Positions 1 through 12,035 of a stretch of DNA of 64,000 bases are shown piece after piece. Where the stretch lies: the NCBI GenBank assembly GCA_014529385.2, contig CM043970.1:44002779-44066778 (forward strand). The letters run 5' to 3'. The stretch is from Adiantum capillus-veneris. Its lineage: Eukaryota > Streptophyta > Polypodiopsida > Polypodiales > Pteridaceae. The first letter of the stretch is position 1. Every line of letters starts with the position of its first letter. The translations under genes and the position numbers were made by a program. Under the pieces are notes generated by a model, which saw only the letters and a list, made by a program, of their open reading frames with translations, did no database searches and was not told where the DNA came from.

Positions 1-115
1 GGTCGCAGAGAGTATAAGGTAAAGTGGAACACCCATGTGCAGAGAGGATGGCTTCACAAATGTGGGCAGCACACGGCCGTGCGTAATGGTCTACGTGACC
101 GCTGGTTGGGATAAA
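1..115 (-). pseudogene. X8/CBM43 gene fragment (antisense, cut by window edge)
   Basis: Read on the minus strand, one frame gives an X8-like stretch: DHYARPC, then ICEAILSAHGC, then a proline-tyrosine segment ending at the window edge. The cysteine spacing matches the fuller copies at 51.8 kb (minus) and 62.4 kb (plus). X8 modules bind beta-1,3-glucan in plant cell-wall and plasmodesmal proteins. Only about 38 codons are visible here and there is no start, so this is a captured or duplicated fragment, not a gene. Confidence 0.6.
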
Positions 116-1018
116 AACTGGATTGGCCAACTCCATGAATGAAGAATCATCTCAATGACAATGAAAATGCATCAAGGCATCATGGAACAACTCCATAAAG
201 AAATTATAATCTCAATATGAAATGATTAGTAGAAACAACTTCTAGATAATCATCATAGACACATATCATGACACTATGGAACAACTCCATGAAAATTAAT
301 CATTTCAATGATAAACAATCAATACAAAAAATTTGTAATCATTATGAAAATACATCATGACACATTAAACAACTTCATAATCACAATCCCAAATATAATA
401 AACCATATCAGAAGAACTCATCATGAGTAAAAACCATAAATCTTAAATTTGTAACGATTTGATGTCTACAATTAAAAAAGAAATTAGATTTTCAAAATAT
501 AACTCTTTGATAAATAATCAAAAGAATAATTGTTGACATTCACAAAGAAGAGAAATTATATGAATTGTCAAAGCATAAGCTTTAATGTCGTGACTATAGA
601 TTATTAAATAAATGATCAAAATCGTACGTATTTAACATTGGAAAATAACACTTTGATATCCACATCGATTTAATAAAAAGAATTATCCAAACAACATGAA
701 TATTTCAATATAACAGAAATTACATGACTTTGTTCTAGCTCGATGCACATGCATCAAAATATATGTGATACATATATTTTGATACATACAAAAAGCAAAT
801 ATGGAAATCATAACAAGAAGATGAACGTGAATGGATTCAGAAACATAAAATATATTACCTTTTGATGATTTCGATAAAGAACGTATTGAAAATAGTTACC
901 AATTTATTTGTGAGTCACTTCTGGTGCAAAATTTGACAAATTTGTCATGGCCAACATCTTTAAAACACCCCAAAATATTGTAACATCTCTAAAAATTCTA
1001 AAATCTGAGTTTCTAGCA
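1..1018. repeat. D-type local repeat, left truncated copy
   Basis: This AT-rich stretch is nearly colinear with 18115-19110 and 51780-53000. It begins inside the antisense X8 fragment and ends where gypsy element A begins. Compared with the copy near 52.5 kb it lacks about 225 bp after the motif GATACATACAAAAAG, while it keeps the segment ending AAAATTCTAAAAT that the copy near 19 kb lacks. No open reading frame of note is present beyond the X8 remnant. The repeat relationship is seen directly; what first spread it is not clear. Confidence 0.8.
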
Positions 1019-1549
1019 CGGAAATTACTCTTGGCCATTTTATATTTGCACAGTATCTTAGAATATCATTTCAATAAGCCACTATGGCTCTGTAAATAGT
1101 TCTAGTGGGAACTCCCCTTATGGGTCATGCAAGAACTAATGAGCTTCACTCATTTACAAAAGTGAAGTGGTTGTAAAAAGAGGGGCCTCAAATTTTGGCA
1201 CCTTAAACTCAAAAATAATATATTAAATACGAACTCCACAAGAGAGGTGCCGTGGAGTTTGGGGCTAGATTTAGGCCTTTCTCTTGCAGATTCTCCTCTC
1301 TACTCTCTTATGCTATGGTTATTTGCTGTGTACTCTCTAATCTAGTCTCCATCTCTTACACATCTCTTACACTCTCTTACAAGCATGTCTATGTCAATTC
1401 TATGTTTACTGTGTGTGTATGTGTGTCATAGTCTAGGTGTGAGTGTGTGTGCTTGGAAATTGGAAAGAAGAGGTGGACAGGTTGATGGTGATGTTTGGGA
1501 GCTTGTGTTGAATAATTTAAGTGGCCGATCTCCCCCTCTTCTCCCAACA
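1019..1549 (+). repeat. 5' LTR of gypsy A, truncated at its left end
   Basis: Matches 6875-7406 almost base for base and ends CCCAACA directly before the primer site. The first ~80 bp of the 3' LTR (from TGTTACGAG at 6795) have no counterpart; D-repeat sequence abuts instead. Confidence 0.88.
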
Positions 1550-1550
1550 G

Positions 1551-1568
1551 TGGTATCAGAGCTTCAGG
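1551..1568 (+). other. Primer-binding site of gypsy A
   Basis: TGGTATCAGAGC followed by TTCAGG, one base after the LTR end, complementary to the 3' end of initiator tRNA-Met, the usual primer in plant LTR retrotransposons. Confidence 0.88.
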
Positions 1569-2936
1569 TTGGAGGAAAAATTGGCATCAGATTTCAAGCT
1601 CAAGAAGGGATTCCTCGAATCGACAAAATTCAAATTGGAATTCATCGACTTGCAATCCCAAATTCAAGGATTCGTGGCAATTCAAAGATTAATCGGTCAA
1701 ATTTGCAAATGAAATTTTGCTTGGTCGTTGATTGGCGGCCAATCGACTACTACTAATCGGCAATCAATTTTCGATTTCGCCTTCAAGACGATCAAGAACG
1801 GGTATGTTCAATGGTTAAATTTAAGCACTAATTAACCTTGCGTATACATGAAGATACGGACAAGACAGTGAGCTGATGCATAATTGAAAAAAGTCGGAAA
1901 GCTTAATTACAACTTTGGAAGAGAAGTTGAAATTGGGAATGAGAAGGCGGATTATGGCTTACTAAAGGAAAGAGAGAGCAAGAGTCAAAGCAAGCAGGGA
2001 AATTTGAGTCACGTCGATTCGGCTTGTCATTGGGAAGTGGCATCGGAAGGCATAAACGAAGAGAAGAAAGAAGGCGAGAAATTTATGTGGGAATCCTTGC
2101 TTACACACAAAAAAATTTCTCGATCGACCTATTCGAAAAAGCTCGAAATTGCTATTAACATGGACGCCCAGGCTGTCTTGAGAGAGCTCGCTGTCTTCAA
2201 CTTTTTCCATGCAATTGCAATTCACACCTTTTAATTCAAAGTGTGGCCATTAAGAAAGCCTCAAAACTTTACGTGCTAAAAAGTGAAGCTATTAAGCTTC
2301 AAGCCTCAAAACTTTACCTCCTCAAAACTTTACCTCTTTAAAAAGTGAGGCCATTAAGCTTCAAAAACACAAAAAAAAGGAGTGGCCATTGAACATTAAG
2401 CTTAGAAGACAGTCCTTACAAAGTTTGGCCAACTCAAGGGTTGAAGTGCATAAGAAGGTGGTCACTCTCTCCTAAGCCGGCAAGCGAGCATCAAAAAAAA
2501 ATAAATGAACAATACCTGCTCCATTGGCCTAGCTATAGAGGAAACTCCAAAATAACATTCAATTTAATTGTACGGTGAAATTACCGAATGTAATACCATT
2601 TATTTTGGGAATATGAGAGATCGAGCGCCACAAAATTCGACCGGCTTGCAGACGCACAGTCGGACCATCCATTTTTCTGGCAATTTCCTAGCGCATCGCC
2701 ATTTTGGACTAGACACCACCGCTTCTTCTCAGCTAAGTACATTACATTTCTATTATTTATTTTACTTTTATTCCGCATATTGCATCTCTGAATATCACCA
2801 AATAGCCTTTTTAAGCATTACCATTTAAATATTTATTTATTATAAAAGAAAAACATAAAAAGCATGCAATCATGGCACACCTTCCCTAGGCACCCACGAT
2901 TGCGAAACAACTTCAAAATCTGCAACAATCACTCGC
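1569..2936 (+). other. Leader/degenerate 5' gag region of gypsy A
   Basis: Between the primer site and the first recognisable Gag residues there are only short, unrelated open frames. 2230-2400 contains small direct repeats built on CTCAAAACTTTACCTC and GAAGCTATTAAGCTTCAA. I see no capsid motif. This is probably the untranslated leader plus a decayed or deleted 5' gag. Confidence 0.5.
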
Positions 2937-3835
2937 ATGCGAAGGCAAGAACTTGAAGATAAATTATTGCATTCTGCACGCACCGAATCTGCACCGGCAC
3001 CCAAGAAAAACAAAATTATCAGAAAAGCCTTCACTTTTAAAGATTTTGATGGCACTAAAGATGCTTCCCCAGGTTGGTTGATTTTTATGGCAACCAGAAT
3101 TCTTTCAACCAACGTTCTCCTCCAAATTCTAATGGTAACAAAAAGGTGAAGTGTTTTAAATGCTTTCAGTATGGTCACTATGCAGATAAGTGCCCAAATG
3201 GTCATGCTAAGGGCAATGGTCAATCCAATGGCCATTCCAATGGAGTCAACAGAAATTCAAGTAAAAAACCCTTCAACAACAACCGCCCCAACGGAGCTAC
3301 TCTTAACCTCATCGAAGATGCTACACCCGATGACAATGAAGTGAAAGTTAACTACGGTGAGGGATATGATCCTGATTATGATAACGATGACAACCTATCC
3401 TCAGGTACTCCTATATCTCCTCACACTTTGTTTAAAGTGCAAGGCACTGTTAAGGGTGAAAATGTCACCATTCTGTTAGATGATGGTAGTAGCCATGATT
3501 TCATTTCCACACGATTGGCACAACAACTATCCCTCTCTGAAATCTCATCACCTCACAAGGTCAAAACTGTTTTTAATAATCAACGTTTTAATTGTAAAAC
3601 TCAAGTCACTGTTGAAGTTTGCATTGGTGAGTTCACTCAAGCACGTACATTTTTGATAGCACCATTGCATGGTCTTGATATGATTTTGGAAATGCCATTT
3701 CGTCATGAATTTGACCCGTTGATTATTTATAAAACACGTACAATGTCTCTCACTCATAATAATAAAAATTTCTCCATCCAAGCAACACTGGCACATCAAA
3801 AATTTCCACTCCTCTCTCACACTCAAGCCAAATGA
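2937..3835 (+). pseudogene. gag-protease remnant of gypsy A
   Basis: The first frame gives a basic Gag-like stretch ending in FKDFDGTKDAS at about 3070. A frame change then leads to an asparagine-rich tail with a CCHC zinc knuckle (CFKCFQYGHYADKC, about 3150-3192). The capsid between these is missing, so the gag gene has an internal deletion. Downstream is the aspartic protease: LLDDGSSHDFIS near 3475-3510, where the usual D-T/S-G triad reads D-D-G. The frame ends in a TGA at 3833-3835, and the same frame continues on the far side into the RT linker, so this stop looks like a nonsense mutation. The product would be non-functional. Confidence 0.85.
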
Positions 3836-6746
3836 GCAATTCGAAAACAGGGAAAAACATATCTAGTATTGGTAAATCAAATTTCTGCTGAAACTGAAAC
3901 TTCACGTAACTCCACACACGATGAATTTCTCTCACAATTTAAAGATTGTTTCATGCATGATCTGCCACCCGGAATTCCACCATCACGCCCAGAAGACCAC
4001 AAAATTGACATCATACCGGGTAGTGAACCTCCTTGTAGAGCACCTTATCGTGTAAATCCTACCGCACACAGGGAAATACAAACTCAAATCACTGATTTTC
4101 TTGACCGAGGCCTAATCCGACCTAGTAGTTCACCATACGGAGCTTCAGTACTTCTTGTCAAGAAGAAAAATGGAACCTTTCGTATGTGTATCGACTACAG
4201 GGCTTTAAACAAGATCACCATTAAGAATAGGTTTCCTATTCCTAGAGTGGATGACCTATTAGACAAACTGAAAGGGGCAAACATCTTTAGCAAAATTGAC
4301 CTCAAATTAGGGTACCATCAAGTTAAAATGTTTGAACATGATGTCTACAAAACTTCTTTTAGAACACAAACTGGTCACTATGAATTCCTCGTCATGCCAT
4401 TTGGTTTGACAAATGCACTAGCCACATTCACACGCATGATGAATCAAATTTTCATTGACCATCAAGATTTTGTGATTGTATTTTTTGATGACATTTTGGT
4501 ATTCAGTAAATTTGAAGAAGAGCATAAACAAATTTAACACGTGTATTTGATTTGCTTGCACAAAATCACTTGTATTTGAATCCTGAAAAGAGTTCATTTT
4601 TCCAATCTGAAATTGAATATTTGGGACACATTGTATCGGGTAAAGGAATACATGTTGATCCAAGGAAAATTGAAGCCATTCAATCATGGCCTAGACCCAA
4701 AAACTTGCATGAGCTACGATCTTTTATCGGTCTTTGTAGCTATTACAAGAAATTTGTTCGTAATTTTGCTTACAAATCACATTATTTGACTCTCTTGTTG
4801 AAGAAAAACACGCTTTATGAATGGACTGATTTGCAAGAAAGCTCATTTAATGAACTTAAACATGCTTTGACTAATGCACCTGTATTGCAATTGCCTCATT
4901 TTGAAAGACCATTCTTTGTGGTAGTCACTGATGCTAGTGGAAAAGATATCGGTGCAGTCCTTATGCAAGATAACCATCCAATTCCTTTTGAAAGTTGTAA
5001 ATTCAAACCGTCAGAAACAAAGTTAAGTACTTATGATAAAGAGTTGGCTGCTGTGGTACATGCATTGAAAATTTGGAAACACTATGTAATGGGTATTGAC
5101 TTGATCATTAAAACTGATCAACAAAGTATCAATATTTACTTTCTTAGCCCTTAATAGATGATAGAAATATTAAGTGGGCCGCTTCTATTCAAAGTTTTCA
5201 GCCCAACATTCAATACCAACCTGGTAAAGAAAACGTTGTAGCTGATGCTTTGAGTAGAAGACCCTCACTTAATCATCTATCAACCATTACGCGAACTTCA
5301 TTTGACAATATGCGTGAAACTTATGCACATGATGATGACTTCAAAACGACATGGTTGCACATGCTTGATAATTCTGTACACACATTCCTCGAATACACCA
5401 TTCAAGAAAACTTCCTTTATTTCAAACAAAAATTGTGTGTGACTAAACCTTTTCGTACATTAATTATTGAAGAATTGCACAAACCACCTTATACTAGACA
5501 TAGAGGATTTGCTGCAACTTTTCAAAATTTATGTCGTTATTTCTATTGGCCTACTATGAGAATGGATGTTAAACAGTATGTTTCAACTTGTTTGATTTGT
5601 CAAAAAATCAAAGCAAATCTACAGGTAAGAAATTGGGACTTTTACACCCTCTCCCCATTCCTGAAAGACCTTGGGAACATATTTCAATGGATTTTGTGAC
5701 TGTTTTTCCACTCACAATGCACAAACATGACATGATATGGACTATTATTGATCGTTTCTCTAAACAAGCGTATTTTGTTCTGTGTAAGAAAACACTCACA
5801 GCACATCAAGCTGCACTTTTGTTTCTTAAGACTGTTTTCCTACATCATGGTTCCTGAAGTGATTATTTCTGATCGAGATTCAAAATTTTGTAGTGATTTT
5901 TGAACTACTTTGTTTGAAAATCTTGGCACTACACTTGACTTCACTTCTGCATTTCATCCTGAATCTAATGGTCAAACCGAAGTCACCAACCGTACTATTA
6001 TTGACTTATTAAAGGCTTATGTTTCTTCTCAACCTAAGAAGTGGGATGATTACCTACATATTTTGCAATTTTCATACAACAACACCACTCACACTACCAC
6101 GGGTAAGTCTCCATTTGAAATTGTATATGGTCACTCACTTCCTACTCCTGCTTCACGTCTTTCTAATGTTGTGCCTGCCGCCGCTGATAATTTCACTACT
6201 GACTTTCATAATATTTATACAAGCGTGCATTCTTCCATTAAACACTCACAAGAACTTTACACCAAGCATGCTAACAAGCACCGCAAGACACACCAATTCA
6301 AAGAAGGTGATCATGTTTTACTTTGCATCGAAAAACGAAGGATCAAAAGTGTTGATACTAATGTCTTTGTTAAGCTTGCTCCTCGTTTTTATGGACCTTT
6401 CAAAATTTCAGCTGTCATTAATGACGTTTCTTTTCTTTTAGAACTACGTGCACATTGGCACATTCACAATGCCTTTCACATTAGTCTTTTACGCCCATTC
6501 CGAGGACCCCTACCTACACACCACATTTATGAAGACCCACCTTCACTTATAGACCAAGAAGAGCAACTCATCCCTGATAAAATAGTTGTCCATGAGACCA
6601 CCACTACACGCACTGGAATGGTTTATAACCGTTACCTTTTGACTTTCAAGGGCCACCCTAGAGAGGATGCCAAATGGATGCCTGAAAAGTTTTTTCGCAA
6701 CTTTCCCAACCTTCTCCACACTTTCCATCACTCACGGTCCAGTTGA
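3836..6746 (+). pseudogene. pol remnant of gypsy A: RT, RNase H, integrase, chromodomain-like end
   Basis: [14 protein letters not shown] near 4177, then [10 protein letters not shown] near 4480 in place of the common YVDD box. A frameshift near 4532 leads into the RT thumb and RNase H (VVTDASGKDIGAVL near 4920). A second shift near 5150 leads to DALSRRP and the integrase HHCC zinc domain ending CLICQKIK near 5610. Further shifts near 5620 and 5850 and a TGA near 5900 interrupt the catalytic core (SMDFVTVF, SDRDSKF, SNGQTEV). The last frame (5910-6746) ends in a chromodomain-like block (YLLTFKGHPREDAKW) known to steer chromovirus integration to heterochromatin. The element cannot encode an active polyprotein. 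Confidence 0.93.
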
Positions 6747-6794
6747 TTTCTCTATTGATCAATTGAGGATAGTTGCTATCCCTGGTGGGAGGGA

Positions 6795-7406
6795 TGTTAC
6801 GAGACTGGGTACCCTCCTGTTGTAGTGGTTAGCTGCAATTGGTGGAATGCGGGGAGTTGATGAAGAGGTGACGGCAATTACTCTTGGCCATTTAATATTT
6901 GCACAGTATCTTAGAATATCATTTCAATAAGCCACTATGGCTCTGTAAATAGTTCTAGTGGGAACTCCCCTTATGGGTCATGCAAGAACTAATGAGCTTC
7001 ACTCATTTACAAAAGTGAAGTGGTTGTAAAAAGAGGGGCCTCAAATTTTGGCACCTTAAACTCAAAAATAATATATTAAATACCAACTCCACAACAGAGA
7101 TGCCGTGGAGTTTGGGGCTAGATTTAGGCCTTTCTCTTGCAGATTCTCCTCTCTACTCTCTTATGCTATGGTTATTTGCTGGGTACTCTCTAATCTAGTC
7201 TCCATCTATTACACATCTCTTACACTCTCTTACAAGCATGTCTATGTCAATTCTATGTTTACTGTGTGTGTGTGTGTGTATGTCATAGTCTAGGTGTGAG
7301 TGTGTGTGCTTGGAAATTGGAAAGAAGAGGTGGACAGGTTGATGGTGATGTTTGGGAGCTTGTGTTGAATAATTTAAGTGGTCGATCTCCCCCTCTTCTC
7401 CCAACA
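6795..7406 (+). repeat. 3' LTR of gypsy A
   Basis: 612 bp, TGTTACGAG...CCCAACA, preceded by the purine-rich tract GGTGGGAGGGA at 6784-6794. A GT microsatellite (about 7265-7280) differs in length from the 5' LTR. The two LTRs otherwise show only scattered differences over the shared 530 bp. Confidence 0.88.
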
Positions 7407-7478
7407 ATAGCTTAGCTCAGACAAGCCTTTTCCACCTGTCACAGCTGCAATAAATAATAAGATATCAATTCCATAACA
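7407..7478 (-). repeat. LTR fragment, minus strand (same family as 14189-14528)
   Basis: 72 bp matching 14457-14528, including the LTR start TGTTATGGAATTG (minus). The flank at 7479-7495 reads, on the minus strand, as a purine-rich tract (CGGAGAGGTA), so this looks like the beginning of a 3' LTR cut off where gypsy A abuts. Confidence 0.65.
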
Positions 7479-7904
7479 TACCTCTCCGTTGGAAAGCAAC
7501 TATCCTCAGTTGCAAAGATAAAAATCTTCAAACAATACTTGTCAAAAAAAATGATTAGTATGTTGTGTAAAAAACATCACATAAAAGAAAAATTTATGAA
7601 ACAAAACAACATTAGCTTATGCCTGCCGTCATCCACATACTACCTATTCTAGTGTCCCATACCACTAGAATAAGCAGTATATGTCATACCCTGGTGAATC
7701 AGGATATTATTGGTCACACTCATCATTAATCTCATAATGTCAAGTCTCATCACATAAACACTGCCATAATAATCACCAGATACGAAATCCCAATCAAATT
7801 CCAATTCCACAATATAAGTCCAAATCCAAATCACTTTCATTATGTACCCGGGTAACAAAATCATACCAGTTACAATGGTGGCCAGCCACTGCAGGATGAT
7901 TTTG

Positions 7905-8150
7905 TGATCGGTGTTGCCTCATCCGGCGAGTCTACACCAATAAAACGTGCTGTCTAGATCGGCAAATCTGCACTAATGCTGCCTATATCGGTGGATCCGC
8001 ATTTATCATTGTGAATAGATCTGCAATTTGTCAGTGTACTGCCTAAATCGGCGGATCTGCACATATAATTGATGTTGCCTAAATCGGAGAATCTACACCA
8101 AGATGAGCATTTATACATTGCCTAAATTGGCGGATCTGTGTGCATGTGAC
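7905..8150. repeat. Degenerate minisatellite, GCCTAAATCGGCGGATCTGCA type
   Basis: About five imperfect copies of a unit built around TGCCTAAATCGGCGGATCTG, spaced roughly 45-65 bp. The copies vary in length and base composition. No coding function is seen. Confidence 0.7.
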
Positions 8151-9119
8151 CAATGGATTAGACAGGGCATAAAAAAATTAAAAAATTAAAAAATATATAC
8201 TACCTGTTTCACACCACATTAGAGTAAGGTTGAGTAACAAAGTACTGACAATTTGGTATTTAACGGAAAGCACCTCGACTCGCGTGAGTAGCTCCATATC
8301 TCAATGTGAAATGATCGCAATAGCAATTTTTTTTAATACAAGTATTGGCACAATGTTAGAGAATGTAGGTAATTAAAAGAGCCATGCCTTCTTTCAAGAA
8401 ATAAGTGGTAATCAAGCTGATAAGCGAGATGTGTTGTGGTTCTCTGTGGAATGGTATTAATAGATATGTGTAGGACTATGGATACCATAGAATTTGAGAG
8501 GCTGCTATCATTGTATAATTATTTGTGTTTTTGAGAACATTTTTCAAAGCCCAAAATGAAAATGCGGAGAGAAATTACCTGTTTGCTCTCTTTAAATCAT
8601 TAGACTTTGGATGATGTACTACATCTGAAATATGTACCAATCTGTGCGTGGGGAGAGAGATACAAGTAGGAGAAAACTGTAATTAGCAAAAGTCATGTAC
8701 AATGATGAGCCTCGGATTAATCGGAAAGTGAGATGGAATCAATATATTGTAGATTGGTTTTGTTTGAATAAATGGATATTGTTGTCTCTGAAGTGGTGGA
8801 CATTGTAAAATTTATTATTTCTAATTGTTAAAGGGCATTGACTAGTATTTATGATATCACGAACATACTAGTATCTAGTCATGATATCATGAGCATACAT
8901 CATGTAAAGGCCATACTATAAAGAGTAGATTGGTCCAACAAATAAAGAAAACAACACAAAATTAATTTGACCTTAGAGATATTGCCAGTTAAACGTCAAA
9001 CTACGTATAGAATATGCATCAAGAAAATGCCTGGCAAGACCAAAAACTTAAGCTTCTCTTTAAAACTTGTACTAGGTATTGTAGTATGAGAGTTTGCAGC
9101 TTATACAAATTACCTATAA

Positions 9120-9900
9120 GATCAAACTAATACAATCCTTATGGATCTAATCTAGTGCGTAGGTATTAAAATGAAGGGTAGTGAAAGACTGAAATAGTGA
9201 GTTTAAATACATCATGGTCACTGCCAGTGCACGTGGATGCCTAAAAGCGAGCGTTGTGTGAGAAAGTATTGCATTGGTCATCGAAGAAATTTTCCGATGT
9301 CCGATGTTTCCATGACATAGACCATCGACCAAGGGGGAGAGTGGGGGAAAGAGAGAGAGAGAGATGAAATGAAATGTTAGATTAGACTTTGTCCAATGGC
9401 CTAGGGGACCAAACTAATAAAATCCTTATGGTTCTAGTACAATGTCTGGGGACAAAAATAAATAAAATGAGTTACAGTGAAATACTAAAACTAAAAGTCT
9501 AAAAGGCGTGATTACAATCATCATCATGATCATGGTATGACGTAGGATACGTGGCAAATGACATCATGAGAGAAAGTGTTCACTAGGCGTGGGAAAAATG
9601 CATGAACGTTTGCCTCTGTAGGGAGTCGTAGGGGGTAAGGGAGAGAGAGAGATAAATGAAACGAAATACTATAGTAACAGTCCATATGACGTCAAATTGA
9701 TACAATCCGTGTGAATCTGATCCAATGCATGGGTACAAATTAAAATGAAGCAAAGTAAAAAATGACAAAATTCATCATCAGCATTGTTAATGTTCTGACG
9801 GTGTCTGAGAAAATATTGCAACAGTCGTTATAGATTGTCACCCATGTCCGCTATTGTAAGCAGTCGACATATTGGGAGAGAGAGAGAGAGAGAGTAAACT
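9120..9900. repeat. Three diverged ~280-bp tandem copies
   Basis: Each unit opens with a variant of AAACTAATACAATCCTTATGG (near 9124, 9411 and 9693) and passes through a TGAGAAAGT-like block. It ends in a short GA run followed in the first two copies by ATGAAATGAAATG or similar (GA runs near 9352, 9643 and 9878). Divergence is high, so the triplication is old. Confidence 0.65.
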
Positions 9901-10049
9901 CTCCATGTTCTAAACAGAAAAAATCCGCAGCATGCAATCAATAGGAATCAAACTCCAACAGGGTCAATGACGATCGACTTTTTTTTTTTTGGTGGAAATT
10001 AATCAATAAATTGCTTTCAGCTCCCCACGTAGATAGTGCAAAGGAAGTT

Positions 10050-10700
10050 TTTTCAAATTCTGCACCGATTTTGAGTTATCGTTCGCGGACTGCGTACATA
10101 CCTGAAAAGCAACTTCCGCTTTTTGTTTTTGATTTTTCTCCTGATCAAAATCGATTTTGCAGAAACTACCCGCTAGAAAGACCGGAATCGATGTGGTCTA
10201 CAACTTTGCAGAAGAAAGGTTTTTCAAATTTTGCACCGATTTTGAGTTATCGTTCGCGGACTGCGTACATACCTGAAAAGCAACTTTCGCTTTTTGTTTT
10301 TGATGTTTCTGCTAATTGGAAACGATTTTGGAGAAACTACCCGCTTATGAGACCGGAATCGATGTGGCCTACAACTTTGCAGAAGAAAGTGTTTTCAAAT
10401 TCAGCACCGATTTTGAGTTATCGTTCGTGGACTGCGTACATACCTGAAAAGCAACTTCCGCTTTTTGTTTTTGATTTTTCTGCTAATTGGAAACGATTTT
10501 GCAGAAACTACCCTCGTGAGAGACCGGAATCAATGTGTTCTACAACTTTGCAGAAGAAACTACCCGCGATGGGGATTGGAATCGATGTGGTCTATAACTT
10601 TGCAGAAGAAAGTTTCTCTAAATTCTGCACCAATTTTGGGTTATCGTCTCAGACTGCGAATATGTTTGAAAATCAAAATTTTACTTTTTGCTTTTGATTT
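10050..10700 (+). repeat. 171-bp tandem array with an open reading frame
   Basis: Units begin near 10050, 10221 and 10392, followed by a partial, rearranged fourth. Because 171 is divisible by three and the units lack stops in one frame, a 228-codon frame runs through them from 10011. It repeats motifs such as APILSYRSRTAYIPEKQL and PESMWSTTLQKK. The minus copy near 45 kb is broken in this frame, so I read this as repeat DNA that happens to be open. A translated product cannot be excluded. Confidence 0.75.
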
Positions 10701-10929
10701 TTCTCATAATTGAAAACTTCTCAATTATATTTTTCTTCATCAATCATATATTTGTTACTGACGTAACTTTGCTGCAGAAGCCTGTTACACATCGTTCCGA
10801 TTCAGTCGAGCCGTTGATGATCCTCCAAATTCTATCGAGCTACTGTTGGTACATGATCTTTTGTTATATGATATACTCGTTCATTGATTCTCGTATAATT
10901 ATTCTTTTAGAGATATAGTTTACGTCGTT

Positions 10930-11390
10930 TTATTGATAATTTCTCATTGATACCATAGTGATTTTGATGGTACCATGATAATGTTTTGTTAATACTTTGG
11001 TCATGGTGATTTTCGTTGATACCATGGTTATTCTCGGTGGTGCCATGATGATATTTCGTTGATACCATGGTTATTCTCGGTGATTCCATGATGATATTTC
11101 GTTGATTCCATGGTGATTTTTATTGATACCATGATGATGTTTTGTTGATACCATGGTTATTCTCGGTGATACCATGATGTTGTTTCGTTGATACCATGGT
11201 TATTCTCGGTGATGCCATGATGATATTTCATTGATACCATGGTTATTCTCGGTGATGCCATGATGTTGTTTTGTTGATACAATGATTATTCTCGGTGATA
11301 TCATGATGCTTTTCGTTGATACCATGATCATTTATTCATTTTTATTGACATAATGATGATATTTTGTTAATACTTTGATGGTATTCATTG
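10930..11390 (+). repeat. GATACCATG minisatellite
   Basis: Roughly ten alternating units: TTGATACCATGGTTATTCTC, then GGTGATGCCATGATGATAT. The half-units are about 21 bp and the compound period is about 43 bp. It occurs inverted at 44030-44510. Confidence 0.8.
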
Positions 11391-12035
11391 ATCACTACAT
11401 TGATAAATGTTGTTTTATGTAGTATATACACATATCATTTGTATCACGTAATCACACATTTTGTACTTTTACGTTTATACTTTATGTACCATATGTTGTC
11501 GTGCGTATATATGTCGTCAAAAGAGTGGCATCGCGAACCATCTCTTATGGCATTGTGAACGTAATTATTTCATTAACGATGCTAATAATTTTCATGACAT
11601 GTTTTTTTTGGAGTCTATGATCTATGTAGGATTGATCAAAGAATTGATTTTATGAAGACAAACTTGGTGACAATAAAAGATTTATGAAGATATGTTTGGT
11701 GATGCCATATTGATGACAACATGAAGACATGTTTGGTGATGCGATATTGATGACAAGCTACACAGCAGATTCACGGAGACACTTTTGATTACAAGCTAAT
11801 CGATAGCTTTTACACCTCTTTATTGAACCTTTGTATTCATTATTGTATTTGATAGGAGTAATGTAACTCCTCATAAAACATTCATTGTAAAAGGAGTGAT
11901 GTAGCTCCTCGTAAACATTTGTATATTCAATGATTTTTATAATATAACGGTGGGTGTATATAGAGCTGTGGGTTTTTCCCTTGATCCCCCAAGGGTTTTT
12001 TCATCCACAGTTAGGGACCCTTATTTGAGCGGGGG

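Larger units (their letters stand above)
1019..7406 (+). mobile_element. Ty3/gypsy retrotransposon A (chromovirus-like, decayed)
   Basis: A 6.4-kb LTR retrotransposon. Order: truncated 5' LTR, PBS, gag remnant with CCHC knuckle, protease, RT, RNase H, integrase, chromodomain-like tail, purine-rich tract, full 3' LTR. Integrase downstream of RNase H defines Ty3/gypsy. Reading frames are broken by at least two nonsense codons and about four frameshifts, and most of the gag capsid is missing. The left edge joins D-repeat sequence and the right edge joins a fragment of a minus-strand LTR. No clean target duplication is visible, so one or both ends have been rearranged since insertion. Confidence 0.92.
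7479..10037. other. Non-coding internal stretch with degenerate tandem repeats
   Basis: No recognisable protein-coding sequence on either strand. It holds two tandem-repeat clusters listed separately and AT-rich filler. If 7407-7478 and 14189-14528 are the two LTRs of one minus-strand element, this is part of its interior, but no gag or pol trace is visible. On the minus strand the sequence just inside 7478 (GAGGATAGTTGCT) resembles the bases just upstream of the 3' LTR of gypsy A. Confidence 0.5.

Noticed and set aside
1385-1756. 123-codon plus frame
   Set aside because: It spans the LTR end, the primer-binding site and the leader of gypsy A, so it is not a gene.
10930-11390. CRISPR-like array
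   Set aside because: The units are imperfect, contiguous minisatellite repeats without unique spacers, inside a plant LTR element.
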